Shown: positions 1-8,577 of the stretch, piece after piece | Layout of the letters: each line of letters starts with the position of its first letter | How positions within the stretch are numbered: position 1 is the first letter of the stretch | From: VRUE01 sp963805455 | Lineage (GTDB): Bacteria > Actinomycetota > Thermoleophilia > Solirubrobacterales > 70-9 | Direction of reading: 5' to 3' | NCBI GenBank assembly: GCA_963805455.1 | Contig: CAWDUJ010000015.1 | Span: 99,478-163,477, forward strand | Length of the DNA stretch: 64,000 bases | Program-made: the position numbers and the translations under genes | The notes under the pieces: generated by a model | What the model was told of the DNA's origin: nothing | The model's input: the letters and a program-made list of their open reading frames with translations, nothing else | The model's database searches: none

Positions 1-290
1 GCGCTGGCGCCACCGCAGGTGGAAACGGATTCCTGATCGGAGACGCTGAAGGCTTTGACGTACGGACCGGGCCCCGAGGAGGAGTCGGACTTCTGGTCGA
101 TGGAAGGCGTGTGGGGCTCTTCGCAGGTTCCTCCTCCCGAAGCCATGGCGTTGGCTTCGGCAATGACGGCGCTCTGGCGCGAGAGGAGGGAGACCGTCCC
201 GTCGGCGGCGACGGCGTCACCTACGGGTCCCGCCGACGTCAACGCGCACAGCGGCGCCAGGGCGACAATCAGGCGGGACGAGCGCCACAC
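1..290 (-). CDS. Secreted protein, N-terminal part (cut by window edge)
   Basis: The minus-strand frame from a GTG at 290 stays open to the window edge (about 96 codons). It opens with a typical Sec signal peptide: Arg residues near the start, then a hydrophobic stretch (LIVALAPLCAL), then Ala-rich sequence ending near AVAADG. The mature part is Ser/Gly-rich with two Cys (CEEPH and TCGG). Codon third positions are mostly G/C, as expected of a real gene here. No Shine-Dalgarno is obvious. It lies 42 bp downstream of another minus-strand gene and may share its transcript. I do not recognise the family and the C-terminus is outside the window. Confidence 0.6.
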   Translation of the reverse strand, partial: MWRSSRLIVALAPLCALTSAGPVGDAVAADGTVSLLSRQSAVIAEANAMASGGGTCEEPHTPSIDQKSDSSSGPGPYVKAFSVSDQESVSTCGGAS

Positions 291-332
291 GTGAGGACCT
301 ACACCCGACGCACGAATTGTGAGATCGGTCAG

Positions 333-863
333 CTAGGGACTGCTGGGCGCCGGACCGCGACGCAATACCCACATCGGGACGCCGATTAGCAGATAGAGCA
401 CGGCGACGCCGGTGAAGAAGAACTTGATCGAGGCGAAGATCGTCGCCAGGACCGGAAAGGCGCTTCCGTGCCCTCCGAGCGTAAGCAGCAGGCAGACGTT
501 CTCGAGGGCGTCGAAGGTGGCTCCGAGCGCGCCGAACCCGGCGATCGCGCCGCCGATCGCCGCCATCTTCCGCCAGCCGAGCTCGCGGGCGCGATCGCGG
601 ATGGCAGCGAGGGCGAGGGTGAGGAAGGTCCCGTAGGCGATCAGGAACCCGAAGTCGATGTAGAGCGACTCGCGGGCCGCATCCTGGCCCCTGTCGCCCC
701 ATTCGGCCATGATTTCTTCGGCGTGGCCCTGGCTGCCGCTGACCTCGAACGGGACGATGCCCGGACCCCCCGTGTCCTTCATCCGGCCATCCGAGGGCGA
801 CATAGCGATTAGCAGGAGGATCGTCGCGATCCCCGATGCGATCAAACCCCGCCGGCGCGTCAC
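333..863 (-). CDS. Small polytopic membrane protein, unknown function
   Basis: About 176 residues with four likely membrane segments: one after the basic start (LIASGIATILLLIAM), one around FLIAYGTFLTLALAAI, one around AAIGGAIAGFGALGA, and one near the C-terminus (FTGVAVLYLLIGVPMWVL). A soluble loop of about 40 residues follows segment 1. The open frame extends to a GTG at 890, but that start sits on the edge of a terminator hairpin, so the GTG at 863 (reading TRRRGLIASG) is the better start. No strong Shine-Dalgarno is visible for either. No family recognised. Confidence 0.65.
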   Translation of the reverse strand: MTRRRGLIASGIATILLLIAMSPSDGRMKDTGGPGIVPFEVSGSQGHAEEIMAEWGDRGQDAARESLYIDFGFLIAYGTFLTLALAAIRDRARELGWRKMAAIGGAIAGFGALGATFDALENVCLLLTLGGHGSAFPVLATIFASIKFFFTGVAVLYLLIGVPMWVLRRGPAPSSP

Positions 864-890
864 GCCGTGATTATGCCCGGCCGGCCCCAC

Positions 891-925
891 AGAAAACGCC
901 CCGCAGGGAAGGCGGGGCGTTTTCT
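891..925. terminator. Bidirectional hairpin terminator
   Basis: A perfect 14-bp stem (AGAAAACGCCCCGC and its complement) around a 7-nt loop, with an A tract on one side and a T tract on the other, so it could end transcription on either strand. The same 5' arm recurs at 4951. Confidence 0.75.
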
Positions 926-1098
926 GAATTGCCTCAGGGAGAGAATGCGGCCCCCGCAGGGACGGTGCGGATGACCGCTGTTCTTCTCCGTCCTTTACCC
1001 GGTTGAGTGGCTTTAAACCTCGACGGTGGGATCGGTCAACCTGAGACGCGCCGCGACCATCTGAGCAACGCCAACGTCATGGCAACAGTCAGGTCGAA

Positions 1099-1362
1099 CT
1101 AGTGGCTGACGATCGCCTGGGCGAACACGCCGCAAGGCGTCGGCGCGTCGCTGAGCATCGAGAAATCGAGCGTAGCGATCGTGACGGGCAAGGCTCGCGT
1201 TGCGACTTTCATCCGTATCGCCGTGAATTTTTCGTTCCCGTCGGAAACACCTTCGCCGTCGGGGATCGACGTGGAGTCGACGCCTGCCGGATCTCCCTCG
1301 ATCCGGCGAATCGCCGGCGCGAGGAGTTGGGCGCGGTCAAGCCGTTTCGCACTCGGGCACAC
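1099..1362 (-). CDS. Possible small protein, unsupported by family
   Basis: An 87-codon minus-strand frame overlapping the 3' end of the metzincin gene by 26 bp. Its codon third positions are mostly G/C, unlike the opposite-strand frames here, and the protein has a normal composition ending in a hydrophobic stretch (LPVTIATLDFSML, then CGVFAQAIVSH). It has no recognised domain and only a GTG start without a clear ribosome site. It may be a separate small gene or the displaced C-terminus of the upstream protease after a frame change. The remaining 926-1098 holds nothing I can call. Confidence 0.3.
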   Translation of the reverse strand: MCPSAKRLDRAQLLAPAIRRIEGDPAGVDSTSIPDGEGVSDGNEKFTAIRMKVATRALPVTIATLDFSMLSDAPTPCGVFAQAIVSH

Positions 1363-1777
1363 GCATGCTCGGACCGATCACCGGGAACATCGCGTTTTGG
1401 CGGTCGGCTGAGTGATTGAGGCCGAGCCAGTGTCCGTACTCGTGGACGACGACGAGGCAGCGCATTCGACGGGTCATGCCCCGGGTAATTTTCATCTCGC
1501 ATGGTCCGCTCTGGACCGGGTCCGGGATGGTTGCTTCGCCGAGAACGTGTTGCGGGAGCCTGGTAGACGAGACCGATCCAGTCGAGCATCGTGCTGGAAC
1601 AGCCTGCTGCCAGTACGTCGCGGCGGCACCGAGGTCATCCTGGAGAGTTGCCGGCGCGGGGCCGGAGAGGGCGATGACGGTGCTTGCGAGGGCTGCGGCG
1701 AAAATCACGCTGACCCTGCCGATGTTGCGGAATCCATAGGACAGAGAGCACCACAAACGTATGAGAACTTCTCTCAT
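1337..1777 (-). CDS. Small secreted metzincin-type zinc protease
   Basis: 146 residues. A signal-peptide-like N-terminus (basic residues, then VSVIFAAALASTVIALSGPAPA) is followed by a short domain with the full metzincin zinc motif HEYGHWLGLNH: His112, Glu113, His116, Gly119, His122. A Met at 130 (NAMFPVI) is placed as the Met-turn. Cys64, Cys93, Cys107 and Cys143 may form disulfides after export. This matches the matrixin-like family seen in secreted bacterial proteases, though it is very short. The ATG at 1777 is the only in-frame start after an upstream stop; it lies inside an 8-bp inverted repeat (1759-1766 and 1772-1779). Substrate unknown. Confidence 0.72.
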   Translation of the reverse strand: MREVLIRLWCSLSYGFRNIGRVSVIFAAALASTVIALSGPAPATLQDDLGAAATYWQQAVPARCSTGSVSSTRLPQHVLGEATIPDPVQSGPCEMKITRGMTRRMRCLVVVHEYGHWLGLNHSADRQNAMFPVIGPSMRVPECETA

Positions 1778-2082
1778 ACATAGGTCCGTTTAAGCCATAG
1801 TGGCTAAAGTCTCGGACACTCACCGCCCGCAGAGCCGAATCGCAACCACCGCCCGGACGTTTAATGCGGGGTGAGGCTCGACCGCCCAAAGAGGATCCAT
1901 GCGAGTTTCGCCCCTTCGTCGCTCTATAACGCGAAGGCCAAGGGGGAACTCGATTGGAATTGCCAAGCCCAATTGTCCGAGGAGCAGAGGCTTGGGCGGC
2001 CGGAATCGGGATCAGGCTGTTGAAATTCGCAGCGGCGGCCGGACTGGCAGCGGGAAGGCGATCAGCGGGCCAGATCGGGTCG
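1778..2082. other. Intergenic stretch without a gene
   Basis: About 305 bp between two minus-strand genes. A 64-codon plus-strand frame (1899-2093) is present but has Arg-rich, shadow-like composition. Apart from the inverted repeat at its left edge, which covers the metzincin start codon, I see no convincing promoter or RNA. Confidence 0.4.
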
Positions 2083-2835
2083 TCATGACCTGATCGTCAG
2101 CGGCACCCCGGCGCCAATGCGTCTTGCCAACCAGGTGATCGCCCTGGTGCGCAGCCGAATGCAGCCGTGGGAGACCGCCGTCCCCGGCACGCCGCTGAGA
2201 TTGTGGGTCCCGTGAATGCCGATTTGCCCCGGGCCTCCCTCGAATTCCTGGAAGACGTTCGACCGGGCGCTGGTGGCAAGAGCGAAGGGCCCGCCGGGCC
2301 CGGAGGAGGAGAGCGCGATGGCCTCCTCGATGAAGTAGGAACCCCTCGGCGTCGGCGTCGACGGCTTGCCGACGATCGCTCGAAAGTGGCGTCTGGCGTG
2401 GCCGCCGCGGTAGACGGTGACCCACCGCGTAGAGAGTTTGACCACGATCCGCCAAGGGGTGGAGGTGAGTTTCGTCCGATTTGCCGAGATCCAGCCCGCA
2501 TGCCCATTGGGGCGCCCGGGCAGGCGAACCCGCAGCCATGAGCCGCCGTTGCGACTGGTCGCCTGGCCGAGGACGGGAAGGATGGTCCGCGATCGGGTCA
2601 GTGGTCGGCGGGCATCGACGGATTCGACTCGGCCCGAGTGCGCACTCGGCGCGACCCTCGCGACATGGCCGTGGAGGATCACGGCGAGCGACTGACTGGC
2701 CGGAACTCCGGAGCCGGCGGCTCCGGCGGGGGCAAGCAGAGCCGCGCCAACTCCAGCAACGATCAGCGCCAACACCAAAGCCGAACCCCTCCGGAAATAA
2801 CCAGAGGGGTTCGGGGAGGCACTCCCAAGGGTCAT
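2083..2835 (-). CDS. Secreted L,D-transpeptidase (YkuD family)
   Basis: 250 residues from the ATG at 2835, with an N-terminal signal or anchor (SALVLALIVAGVGAALLAPAGAAG). A central SH3-like stretch (SWLRVRLPGRPNGHAGWI) precedes the YkuD catalytic domain, which ends with the diagnostic pair IHGTHN and SHGCIRL (Cys225 nucleophile, His223). Enzymes of this family make 3-3 cross-links in peptidoglycan or attach proteins to it, outside the membrane. The start codon overlaps the stop of the upstream DUF3494 gene as ATGA, so the two are translationally coupled. A longer frame to 2886 lies inside the neighbour and is not needed. Possible job, inferred only: anchoring or remodelling the wall around the coupled surface protein. 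Confidence 0.88.
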   Translation of the reverse strand: MTLGSASPNPSGYFRRGSALVLALIVAGVGAALLAPAGAAGSGVPASQSLAVILHGHVARVAPSAHSGRVESVDARRPLTRSRTILPVLGQATSRNGGSWLRVRLPGRPNGHAGWISANRTKLTSTPWRIVVKLSTRWVTVYRGGHARRHFRAIVGKPSTPTPRGSYFIEEAIALSSSGPGGPFALATSARSNVFQEFEGGPGQIGIHGTHNLSGVPGTAVSHGCIRLRTRAITWLARRIGAGVPLTIRS

Positions 2836-4002
2836 CCCGTGAACGTGGATGGGCCGCTGGACGGTGTCAGCAGTGCCGAGGCGCAAGCGCGATACGGGAG
2901 GGTCGTCCTCTTATCGCGGGTAGCGTCCTTGAACGTCACGTGGACTCCGACCCGGTGTGCTCCAGGCGCAGCCCGCATCGACATCGCGAACGGGGATCCT
3001 CTGCGAGCGCCAATCGTCTTGCCGTCCATGCTGAAGACGACGCGCTTGATCTTGCGGCCGGTGACCGAGGCGCGAAATCCTGACGTGCAGGCATTGCGCG
3101 GCGTCGACCGGACGACGGCCGTGCCGTTCCTGGTCCGTTTACCGACCCTCGTCCGGTGTCCGGAGATGGCCCGGCCGGTGGTCGATTTGCCACCTGGCGC
3201 GGTGGCGCCTGGCACGGTGGTTGAGACCCCTGGCGTGCCTGATCCTGGCGGAGTAACCGGACCGGGCGGGGTGACCGGGCCGCCGGTTGCGCAAAGCGGC
3301 GCGCTGAGAACGTTGTTGATCAGCGTGACCCCGCCGGTGCGGGCCAGCATTCGCCCGACAACGGTCGCGCCGTTTTTCAGCGAGATCGAGGTCAGCGCCA
3401 TCAGGTTCCCCTGGAAGGCGGTGGTGGTGCCGAGGTCCGCCGAGCTGCCGACCTGCCAATAGACGTTGCACGGTGAGGCTCCGTTGATAAGCGAGACCGA
3501 GCTGGCCGACCCGGTCGTCAGTGCCGAAGTGATCTGGAAGACGAATTCCGCGTTCGGGTCACCTTCGGCGTCGAGGGTGAGCGCCCCGTTGAGCAGTGCG
3601 TCCGAGGTGTACCTGTAGGCGCCGGGGGCAAGTGTCCTGTTGCCGAGGTCGGTCCCGGTCAGGTCATTGGCGGGCAATAACGGCCTGCCCGGCAGCGACG
3701 TTGTAGGCGTTCGTGAGATCGGATTGCGCCTGTGCCGCGACGGCGTCGTTGTTGTGGGTCGCGCCGTTGACCACGGCGGGGAGACCGAAGCCGGTGATCG
3801 AGGTTCCGGGTGAAACACCGAGATCGCCGTTGAGCACGGAGGGACCGGTGTTGGTGACTTCTTCACCGCCGAGGACGACGAATGGCTTGACGGTTGCGAG
3901 GTTGACCGGGGCGGCCAGTGCGGCCGGCACGGCGAAGAGCACGAGGGCAAAGGCGAGGATGATCCCCGCGATCCCACGCTTGGCGCGAATCGGGGTGGAC
4001 AT
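2832..4002 (-). CDS. DUF3494 ice-binding-like secreted protein, frameshifted
   Basis: Two adjacent frames together make one protein. From the ATG at 4002 (preceded by a good GGAAGGA ribosome site) come a signal peptide (GIAGIILAFALVLFAVPAALA) and the start of a DUF3494 domain (FVVLGG, GDLGVSPG, AQAQSDLTNAYN). That frame stops at 3664. The rest of the domain continues in another frame (NDLTGTDLG, LAPGAYRY, FVFQI, NVYWQVGSSA, NGATVVGRMLA), so one base is gained or lost near 3670-3685. After DUF3494 come a Pro/Gly linker (PVTPPG repeats) and a C-terminal Ig-like domain. DUF3494 proteins are secreted or surface-held beta-solenoids; some bind ice, others are adhesins. It is coupled by ATGA to the L,D-transpeptidase. 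Confidence 0.75.
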
Positions 4003-4270
4003 AGTGGTCCTTCCATATGAGGAGCGGCCGATTGGTCCCGTGGGCCCCATGGCATACCTCGGCGACGAGGGCTTCCTGAGTGGGGAGCGGCATGCTCCGG
4101 TGTCCAACCCTGATCGTCTGGGAAAATCCCGACGCAAAGCTCGCAAGCGGGAGAACCGGACGAATGATTTCTCTTTGAGGCCTCCTCTGTGTGCCCAGGG
4201 ACGCCTGGGTCAGAAGTTTCGAGCGCGCGGGAGATTGCCGTCTTGGTCTCCTGACGACTCTTGCCCGGTG

Positions 4271-4864
4271 TCAGTCCGACGGTCCGGTGACACAGCGATA
4301 TTCAATGGAGGCGTCGGCACCCGAGGCAAACAAGAACAATTCCGATTCTGATCCGAATACATGCGGAGCAACTGATACTCCTTCGTCGATACTCTGCGAT
4401 CCAGCCCAGTTGTCCACCGACTTATCCACCGGAAGGGTGACCAGGTATGCGGCGAGCTCACCGACCGAGGGCAGACTGCGGCCGGCTCTCGCGCAGGTTT
4501 CGACGGCGACTCTGAACTGCGCCGCCGGCCTACTGGCGGTCTCAAAGCAGTCACCGGCAATCAACACGGTTCCGCCGGGACAACGCAGCTTCGAGCTTTG
4601 CTCGATCTGATCGGCGCTCATCCCGTCGAGACTTTGGGCGTTCAACGCGCTCGGAACCGTGCCCAGGGTGGAGGTCGTGATTTTCGCGCCGGTCACCGCT
4701 CCGTTCTTGATTTTCCCCGTGATCACCGAGTTCGCCTTGAGCTGTTTGCTCCCGACGGAGTTCTTGGGCAGGCCCGCGGCGACCGCTAAGCCACCGAGGG
4801 CAACGAACAGGGCCAGGCAGGACGTCACGTTGGCGAACGTGAGCCGGGTCCGCAGAGTCTTCAT
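4271..4864 (-). CDS. Secreted KNSVG-repeat surface protein
   Basis: 197 residues from the ATG at 4864, chosen over an upstream frame start because GGAAG lies 5 nt before it. An N-terminal hydrophobic segment (CLALFVALGGLAVAAG) leads into a short repetitive region (KNSVGSKQLK, NSVITGKIKNG, AVTGAKI) that in this family forms beta-strand repeats. A Cys-containing C-terminal domain follows (CPGGTVLIAGDCFE, then CARAG). The N-terminal layout matches the gene at 41374, so the window holds two members. These proteins are abundant in Thermoleophilia as far as I know; their function is unknown. A cell-surface role is inferred from the export signal. Confidence 0.72.
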   Translation of the reverse strand: MKTLRTRLTFANVTSCLALFVALGGLAVAAGLPKNSVGSKQLKANSVITGKIKNGAVTGAKITTSTLGTVPSALNAQSLDGMSADQIEQSSKLRCPGGTVLIAGDCFETASRPAAQFRVAVETCARAGRSLPSVGELAAYLVTLPVDKSVDNWAGSQSIDEGVSVAPHVFGSESELFLFASGADASIEYRCVTGPSD

Positions 4865-4950
4865 TTGGCTTCCATTTCGGAGAGAGGGAAAGGACAAGAC
4901 TGCTGATCGACTATCTCACTCAATGGATGACCATGGCTTCGGCTCCACAA

Positions 4951-4986
4951 CAGAAAACGCCCCGCCGGGGAGGCGAGGCGTTTCTG
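4951..4986. terminator. Hairpin terminator
   Basis: CAGAAAACGCCCCGCC pairs imperfectly with GGCGAGGCGTTTCTG, giving a stem of about 14 bp with a G-C core and A/T-rich ends. Its left arm repeats the hairpin at 891-925. It lies upstream of the minus-strand surface gene and could block read-through in either direction. Confidence 0.6.
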
Positions 4987-5348
4987 GGGTTACTACAGGG
5001 AGGAGAGATATGTATCTCTATATATGTGGATCGATGGGAGGTAGGTAGGGCCCTTATTGCGTCGCGGGCGCTCATCAAGGGAGTTCGATGGGCACCGTAT
5101 GGGCGGCGCCAGACCCAACCGGGAAGTTCGTCTAAAGCAAGCCTTTCATCGGTCCTTCTCTGCGAATCCTTGAATCAGAATACGAACATACGTGCGATTT
5201 ATGTGTGAGCCGAGTCACAGAGCTCTCCGTAGATCCCACGTTCGGCAAGCTAGTACCCAATTCTAAGGATTGACTAACCATGGCGCAAGGTTCGCCTAAA
5301 AACAGTGGAATCCCTGCAGATCACGGATTTCCCAGTACCGTTGCAGCG
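4987..5348. other. Intergenic stretch before tlyA
   Basis: Lower-GC DNA with a TA-rich run near 5010-5030. No coding frame here has gene-like codon use, and the 23 codons before the chosen tlyA start also have mixed third positions. It probably holds the promoter of the plus-strand block, but I cannot assign -35/-10 boxes. Confidence 0.4.
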
Positions 5349-6131
5349 GTGAAGAAGGCCCGAATCGACGCCGTGCTTGCTGATCGCGGCCTCTTTCCGT
5401 CCCGAACGGCGGCAGCTGGCGCCGTCCGTGCCGGCGCTGTGCGCGTCGGCGGCGACGGCCCCGTCGCGCTGCGCCCGAGCCAGCTGGTCGAGCCCGATGC
5501 CGAACTCGTGGTCGATTCGGGCCCCAGATTCGTCTCCCGCGGCGGAATCAAGCTCGACAATGCGTTGAGCGCTCTCGGAATCGACGTCGCCTGCCGTGAC
5601 TGCATGGATGTCGGCGCCTCGACCGGCGGCTTCACCGATTGCCTCCTGCAGCGCGGCGCGACCCGCGTAATCGCCCTCGATGTCGCCTACGGACAGATCG
5701 ACCTCGGCCTGAGAGAGGATCCGCGGGTGACCGTGATCGAGCGTCTCAACGCCCGCAGCCTCGAGCCCGCCGACCTGCCGTTCGCGCCCGACCTGGCCAC
5801 GGTCGACGTCTCGTTCATCTCGCTGACCAAGATCCTGCCCGCGGTCGCGGCCTGCACCGAGACCGGCGCCGAGGTCCTGGCGATGGTCAAGCCGCAGTTC
5901 GAGCTCGGCCGCGCGCGCGTCGGCCGGGGCGTCGTCCACGATCCCGCCGACCGGCGCGAGGCGATCCTCACGGTCGCCTCCGCGGCGCGCGGCCTCGGCC
6001 TGCCGATTCGGGGCTTTGCCTCATCGGGGCTGGCCGGGCCGAAGGGGAACCTCGAGACCTTCGTCTGGTGCGGGGGAGTGGGCGAGGAGGTCGCCGACCT
6101 CGAGGCGGCGGTCGAGGCGGTCGAACCATGA
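5349..6131 (+). CDS. tlyA: TlyA family rRNA 2'-O-methyltransferase
   Basis: 260 residues. An N-terminal S4 RNA-binding domain (RIDAVLADRGLFPSR through VRVGG) is followed by an FtsJ-like SAM domain with DVGASTGGFTDCLLQRGA, LDVAYGQ and MVKPQFE. TlyA methylates 16S and 23S rRNA cytidines, which in mycobacteria confers capreomycin sensitivity; the old 'hemolysin' name is a misnomer. The frame extends to an ATG at 5280, but those 23 codons lack the local G/C third-position bias and TlyA proteins normally begin just before the S4 motif, so I chose the GTG at 5349. nadK overlaps its stop as ATGA, the usual actinobacterial tlyA-nadK pair. Confidence 0.9.
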   Translation: MKKARIDAVLADRGLFPSRTAAAGAVRAGAVRVGGDGPVALRPSQLVEPDAELVVDSGPRFVSRGGIKLDNALSALGIDVACRDCMDVGASTGGFTDCLLQRGATRVIALDVAYGQIDLGLREDPRVTVIERLNARSLEPADLPFAPDLATVDVSFISLTKILPAVAACTETGAEVLAMVKPQFELGRARVGRGVVHDPADRREAILTVASAARGLGLPIRGFASSGLAGPKGNLETFVWCGGVGEEVADLEAAVEAVEP

Positions 6132-6982
6132 GCCGGGCAGCGGTTGCGGCACTGATCACCCACTCCCACCCGCCGGCGACGACCGACGCGGTCGAGATCG
6201 CGATTTCCGCGGCTCTCGCCGGGTCCTGCCGACTGGTCGCGACTCCCGACGAGATCGCGAAGCACGGCGCCGCGGCCGAGGAGATCGAGACCGTAGAGGA
6301 GCTGCCGAGCGACGTCGACCTCTGCCTCGTACTCGGCGGCGACGGCTCGATCCTCCACGCGCTGCGGCACTTCGCCCGCACCGGGGTCCCTGTATTCGGG
6401 GTCAACTTCGGCACCGTCGGGTTCCTCGCCGCGGTCGAGCGCGACGAGGTCCGTTCGGGAATCGAACGCGCGCTCGCCGGCGAGCTCGAGATGGTCGACC
6501 TGCCCGGGCTCGAGGTCGAGATCGACGGCGAGACGCAGATCGCCTTCAACGACGTCAGCTTCATCCGCCGCCCGCACGACCGTGTCGCGGAGCTGACCTA
6601 CCGGATCGCGGCCGAGGTCGTAGGCGATGTCCGCTGCGACGGCCTCGTGGCCGCGACCCCGGCCGGCTCGACCGGCTACAACCTCGCCAACCAGGGCCCG
6701 ATCCTGGCCTGGGGCGTCGAGGGCTACGTGGTCAGCTACATCTCGCCGCACTCGTTGACCGCGCGGGCGCTCGTCGTCGCCCCCGACGACGTCCTCCACG
6801 TGGGCAACGCCGAGGCGCGTGAGCCGGTCGACGTCTCGGTCGACGGCAACCAGTCGGGGACACTGGGACCGGGCGATGAGCTCGCGGTCCGATTCGCCAA
6901 TAAAGCCGGCACGCTGGCCCAGCTCCCGGGCTCGAGCTTCTACCAGCGGATCCGCGAGAAGTTCGGCCACCTCGCCGTCTGA
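6128..6982 (+). CDS. nadK: NAD kinase
   Basis: 284 residues. It phosphorylates NAD to NADP in the cytosol. The nucleotide site GGDGS is at residues 70-74 (LVLGGDGSILHALRHF), followed by FGVNFGTVGFL, the substrate-side FNDVSFIRR, and the conserved ATPAGSTGYNLANQGP and VDGNQ stretches. Length and motif order are normal for the family. The start ATG overlaps the tlyA stop (ATGA). In M. tuberculosis the next gene is recN; here a transporter gene intervenes. Confidence 0.95.
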   Translation: MSRAAVAALITHSHPPATTDAVEIAISAALAGSCRLVATPDEIAKHGAAAEEIETVEELPSDVDLCLVLGGDGSILHALRHFARTGVPVFGVNFGTVGFLAAVERDEVRSGIERALAGELEMVDLPGLEVEIDGETQIAFNDVSFIRRPHDRVAELTYRIAAEVVGDVRCDGLVAATPAGSTGYNLANQGPILAWGVEGYVVSYISPHSLTARALVVAPDDVLHVGNAEAREPVDVSVDGNQSGTLGPGDELAVRFANKAGTLAQLPGSSFYQRIREKFGHLAV

Positions 6983-7016
6983 GCCGACGGGCACCGTTCT
7001 CTAGGGTTTGCCGAGC

Positions 7017-8546
7017 ATGGAGCGCAAATGGTGGACCCTCGTCCTGATCTCGATCGCGACGTTCATGTTGCTGTTGGACATCACGGTCGTGAACGTCGCG
7101 TTGCCGGATATCCGCACCGACCTCAACGCGAGCCTCTCCAGCCTGCAATGGGTCGTCGACGCCTACTCCCTGATGCTGGCTTCGATCCTGCTCACGGCGG
7201 GCTCGCTCGGTGACCGGCTCGGCCGGCGCCGCGTCTTCACGATCGGATTCGCGATCTTCACCTTTGCCTCGTTCCTCTGCGGGATCGCCGGCGATCCGAC
7301 CCTGCTGAACCTCGCCCGCGGCCTGCAGGGTGTCGGCGGCGCCGGGATGTTCGCGACCTCGCTGGCTCTGATCGGCCAGGAGTTCCACGGCAAAGACCGG
7401 GCGACCGCGTTCGGTGTCTGGGGAGCGACGATCGGCGGCGCGGTCGCGATCGGCCCGCTTGTGGGCGGCGTGATCACCGAGCACCTCGGCTGGGAATGGA
7501 TCTTCTTCGTCAACATTCCGATCGGGCTGGTGGCGATAGCGCTGACCGAGATGAAGCTGGTCAACGTCGCCGCCCAGGATCCGCAGCCGATCGACTTCCC
7601 CGGCCTCGTCACCTTCTCGGTCGCCCTCTTCCTGCTGATCTTCGGCCTGATCCGCGCCAACCCCGAGGGCTGGGGCAGCCCGATGATCGTCGCCTCGCTC
7701 GGCGGCGCGGTGGCGCTCCTGCTCGCCTTCGTCGCGATCGAGGCGCGCAGCACCCACCCGATGCTCGACCTCGCTCTGTTCCGCAACCCCGCCTTCAACG
7801 GCGTCTCCGCGGTCGCCTTCGGGCTCTCGGGCGGGATGTTCGCGATGTTCCTCTACCTGACGATCTACATGCAGGGCGTCCTCGGCTTCTCGCCGCTCGA
7901 GGCCGGGCTGCGGTTCCTGCCGCTGACGTTCCTCTCGTTCATCGCCTCGCCGATCGCGGGCACGCTCTCCAACCGGATCCCGATCCGGGTCCTGCTCGGG
8001 CTGGGCCTGGGCCTGGTCGGGGTCGGCCTGCTGCTGATGCACGGGGTCAGCCCCGACTCGGAGTGGACGACGCTGCTGGCCGGCTTCATCGTCGCCGGCG
8101 TCGGCATCGGAACCACCAACCCTGGGATCGGCCAGGCGGCGATCGCCGTCGTCCCGGTCGAGAAATCCGGGATGGGATCGGGGATCAACACGACCTTCCG
8201 CCAGGTCGGGATCGCCACCGGCGTCGCCGCGCTCGGAGCGATCTTCCAGTCGCGGGTCGACTCGAAGCTCACCAATCTGCTGCCGAACGCCCCGCACGGA
8301 TTCTCCGAACTCGTCGCCTCGGGGGGCTCCAAAGCCGCGGTCGAAGTCGCGCCGCCGGGGTCACAGGCGGAATACGCCCACGCCTCGACCGTCGCCTTCG
8401 TCAGCGGCTTCAACGAGATCATCCTGATCGCCGCCGCCCTCTCGTTCGTCGGCGCCGCGCTCGGCTTCGTCCTCGTCCGCTCGAGGCACTTCGTTCAGGC
8501 GACCGGCGCGGAGCCCGAGTCGGTCGCCGAGCCGGTCGCCGCCTAG
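7017..8546 (+). CDS. MFS drug/proton antiporter, DHA2 (EmrB/QacA) family
   Basis: 509 residues with about 14 hydrophobic segments. The family signature LDITVVNVALPDI lies in segment 1. Motif A is GSLGDRLGRRRVFTIG between segments 2 and 3, and a motif-C-like run (AFGVWGATIGGAVAIGPLVGG) follows segment 4. These inner-membrane proteins export drugs or other amphiphiles using the proton gradient; the substrate cannot be told from sequence. An ATG at 7017 is preceded by AGGG; a TTG at 7008 is an alternative. It interrupts the conserved nadK-recN pair and faces the same way, so it may be transcribed with the repair genes. Confidence 0.88.
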   Translation: MERKWWTLVLISIATFMLLLDITVVNVALPDIRTDLNASLSSLQWVVDAYSLMLASILLTAGSLGDRLGRRRVFTIGFAIFTFASFLCGIAGDPTLLNLARGLQGVGGAGMFATSLALIGQEFHGKDRATAFGVWGATIGGAVAIGPLVGGVITEHLGWEWIFFVNIPIGLVAIALTEMKLVNVAAQDPQPIDFPGLVTFSVALFLLIFGLIRANPEGWGSPMIVASLGGAVALLLAFVAIEARSTHPMLDLALFRNPAFNGVSAVAFGLSGGMFAMFLYLTIYMQGVLGFSPLEAGLRFLPLTFLSFIASPIAGTLSNRIPIRVLLGLGLGLVGVGLLLMHGVSPDSEWTTLLAGFIVAGVGIGTTNPGIGQAAIAVVPVEKSGMGSGINTTFRQVGIATGVAALGAIFQSRVDSKLTNLLPNAPHGFSELVASGGSKAAVEVAPPGSQAEYAHASTVAFVSGFNEIILIAAALSFVGAALGFVLVRSRHFVQATGAEPESVAEPVAA

Positions 8547-8577
8547 AAGCCGCCGCAGCGGGTGCTACACAGAGGGC

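Noticed and set aside
217..702. 161-codon minus-strand open frame
   Set aside because: Arg/Pro-rich shadow of the membrane protein at 333-863 in another frame; no hydrophobic or domain pattern.
6732..8297. 521-codon open frame opposite the MFS gene
   Set aside because: Extreme Arg/Asp/Gln-rich composition typical of the antisense of a GC-rich gene; the plus-strand transporter explains the region fully.
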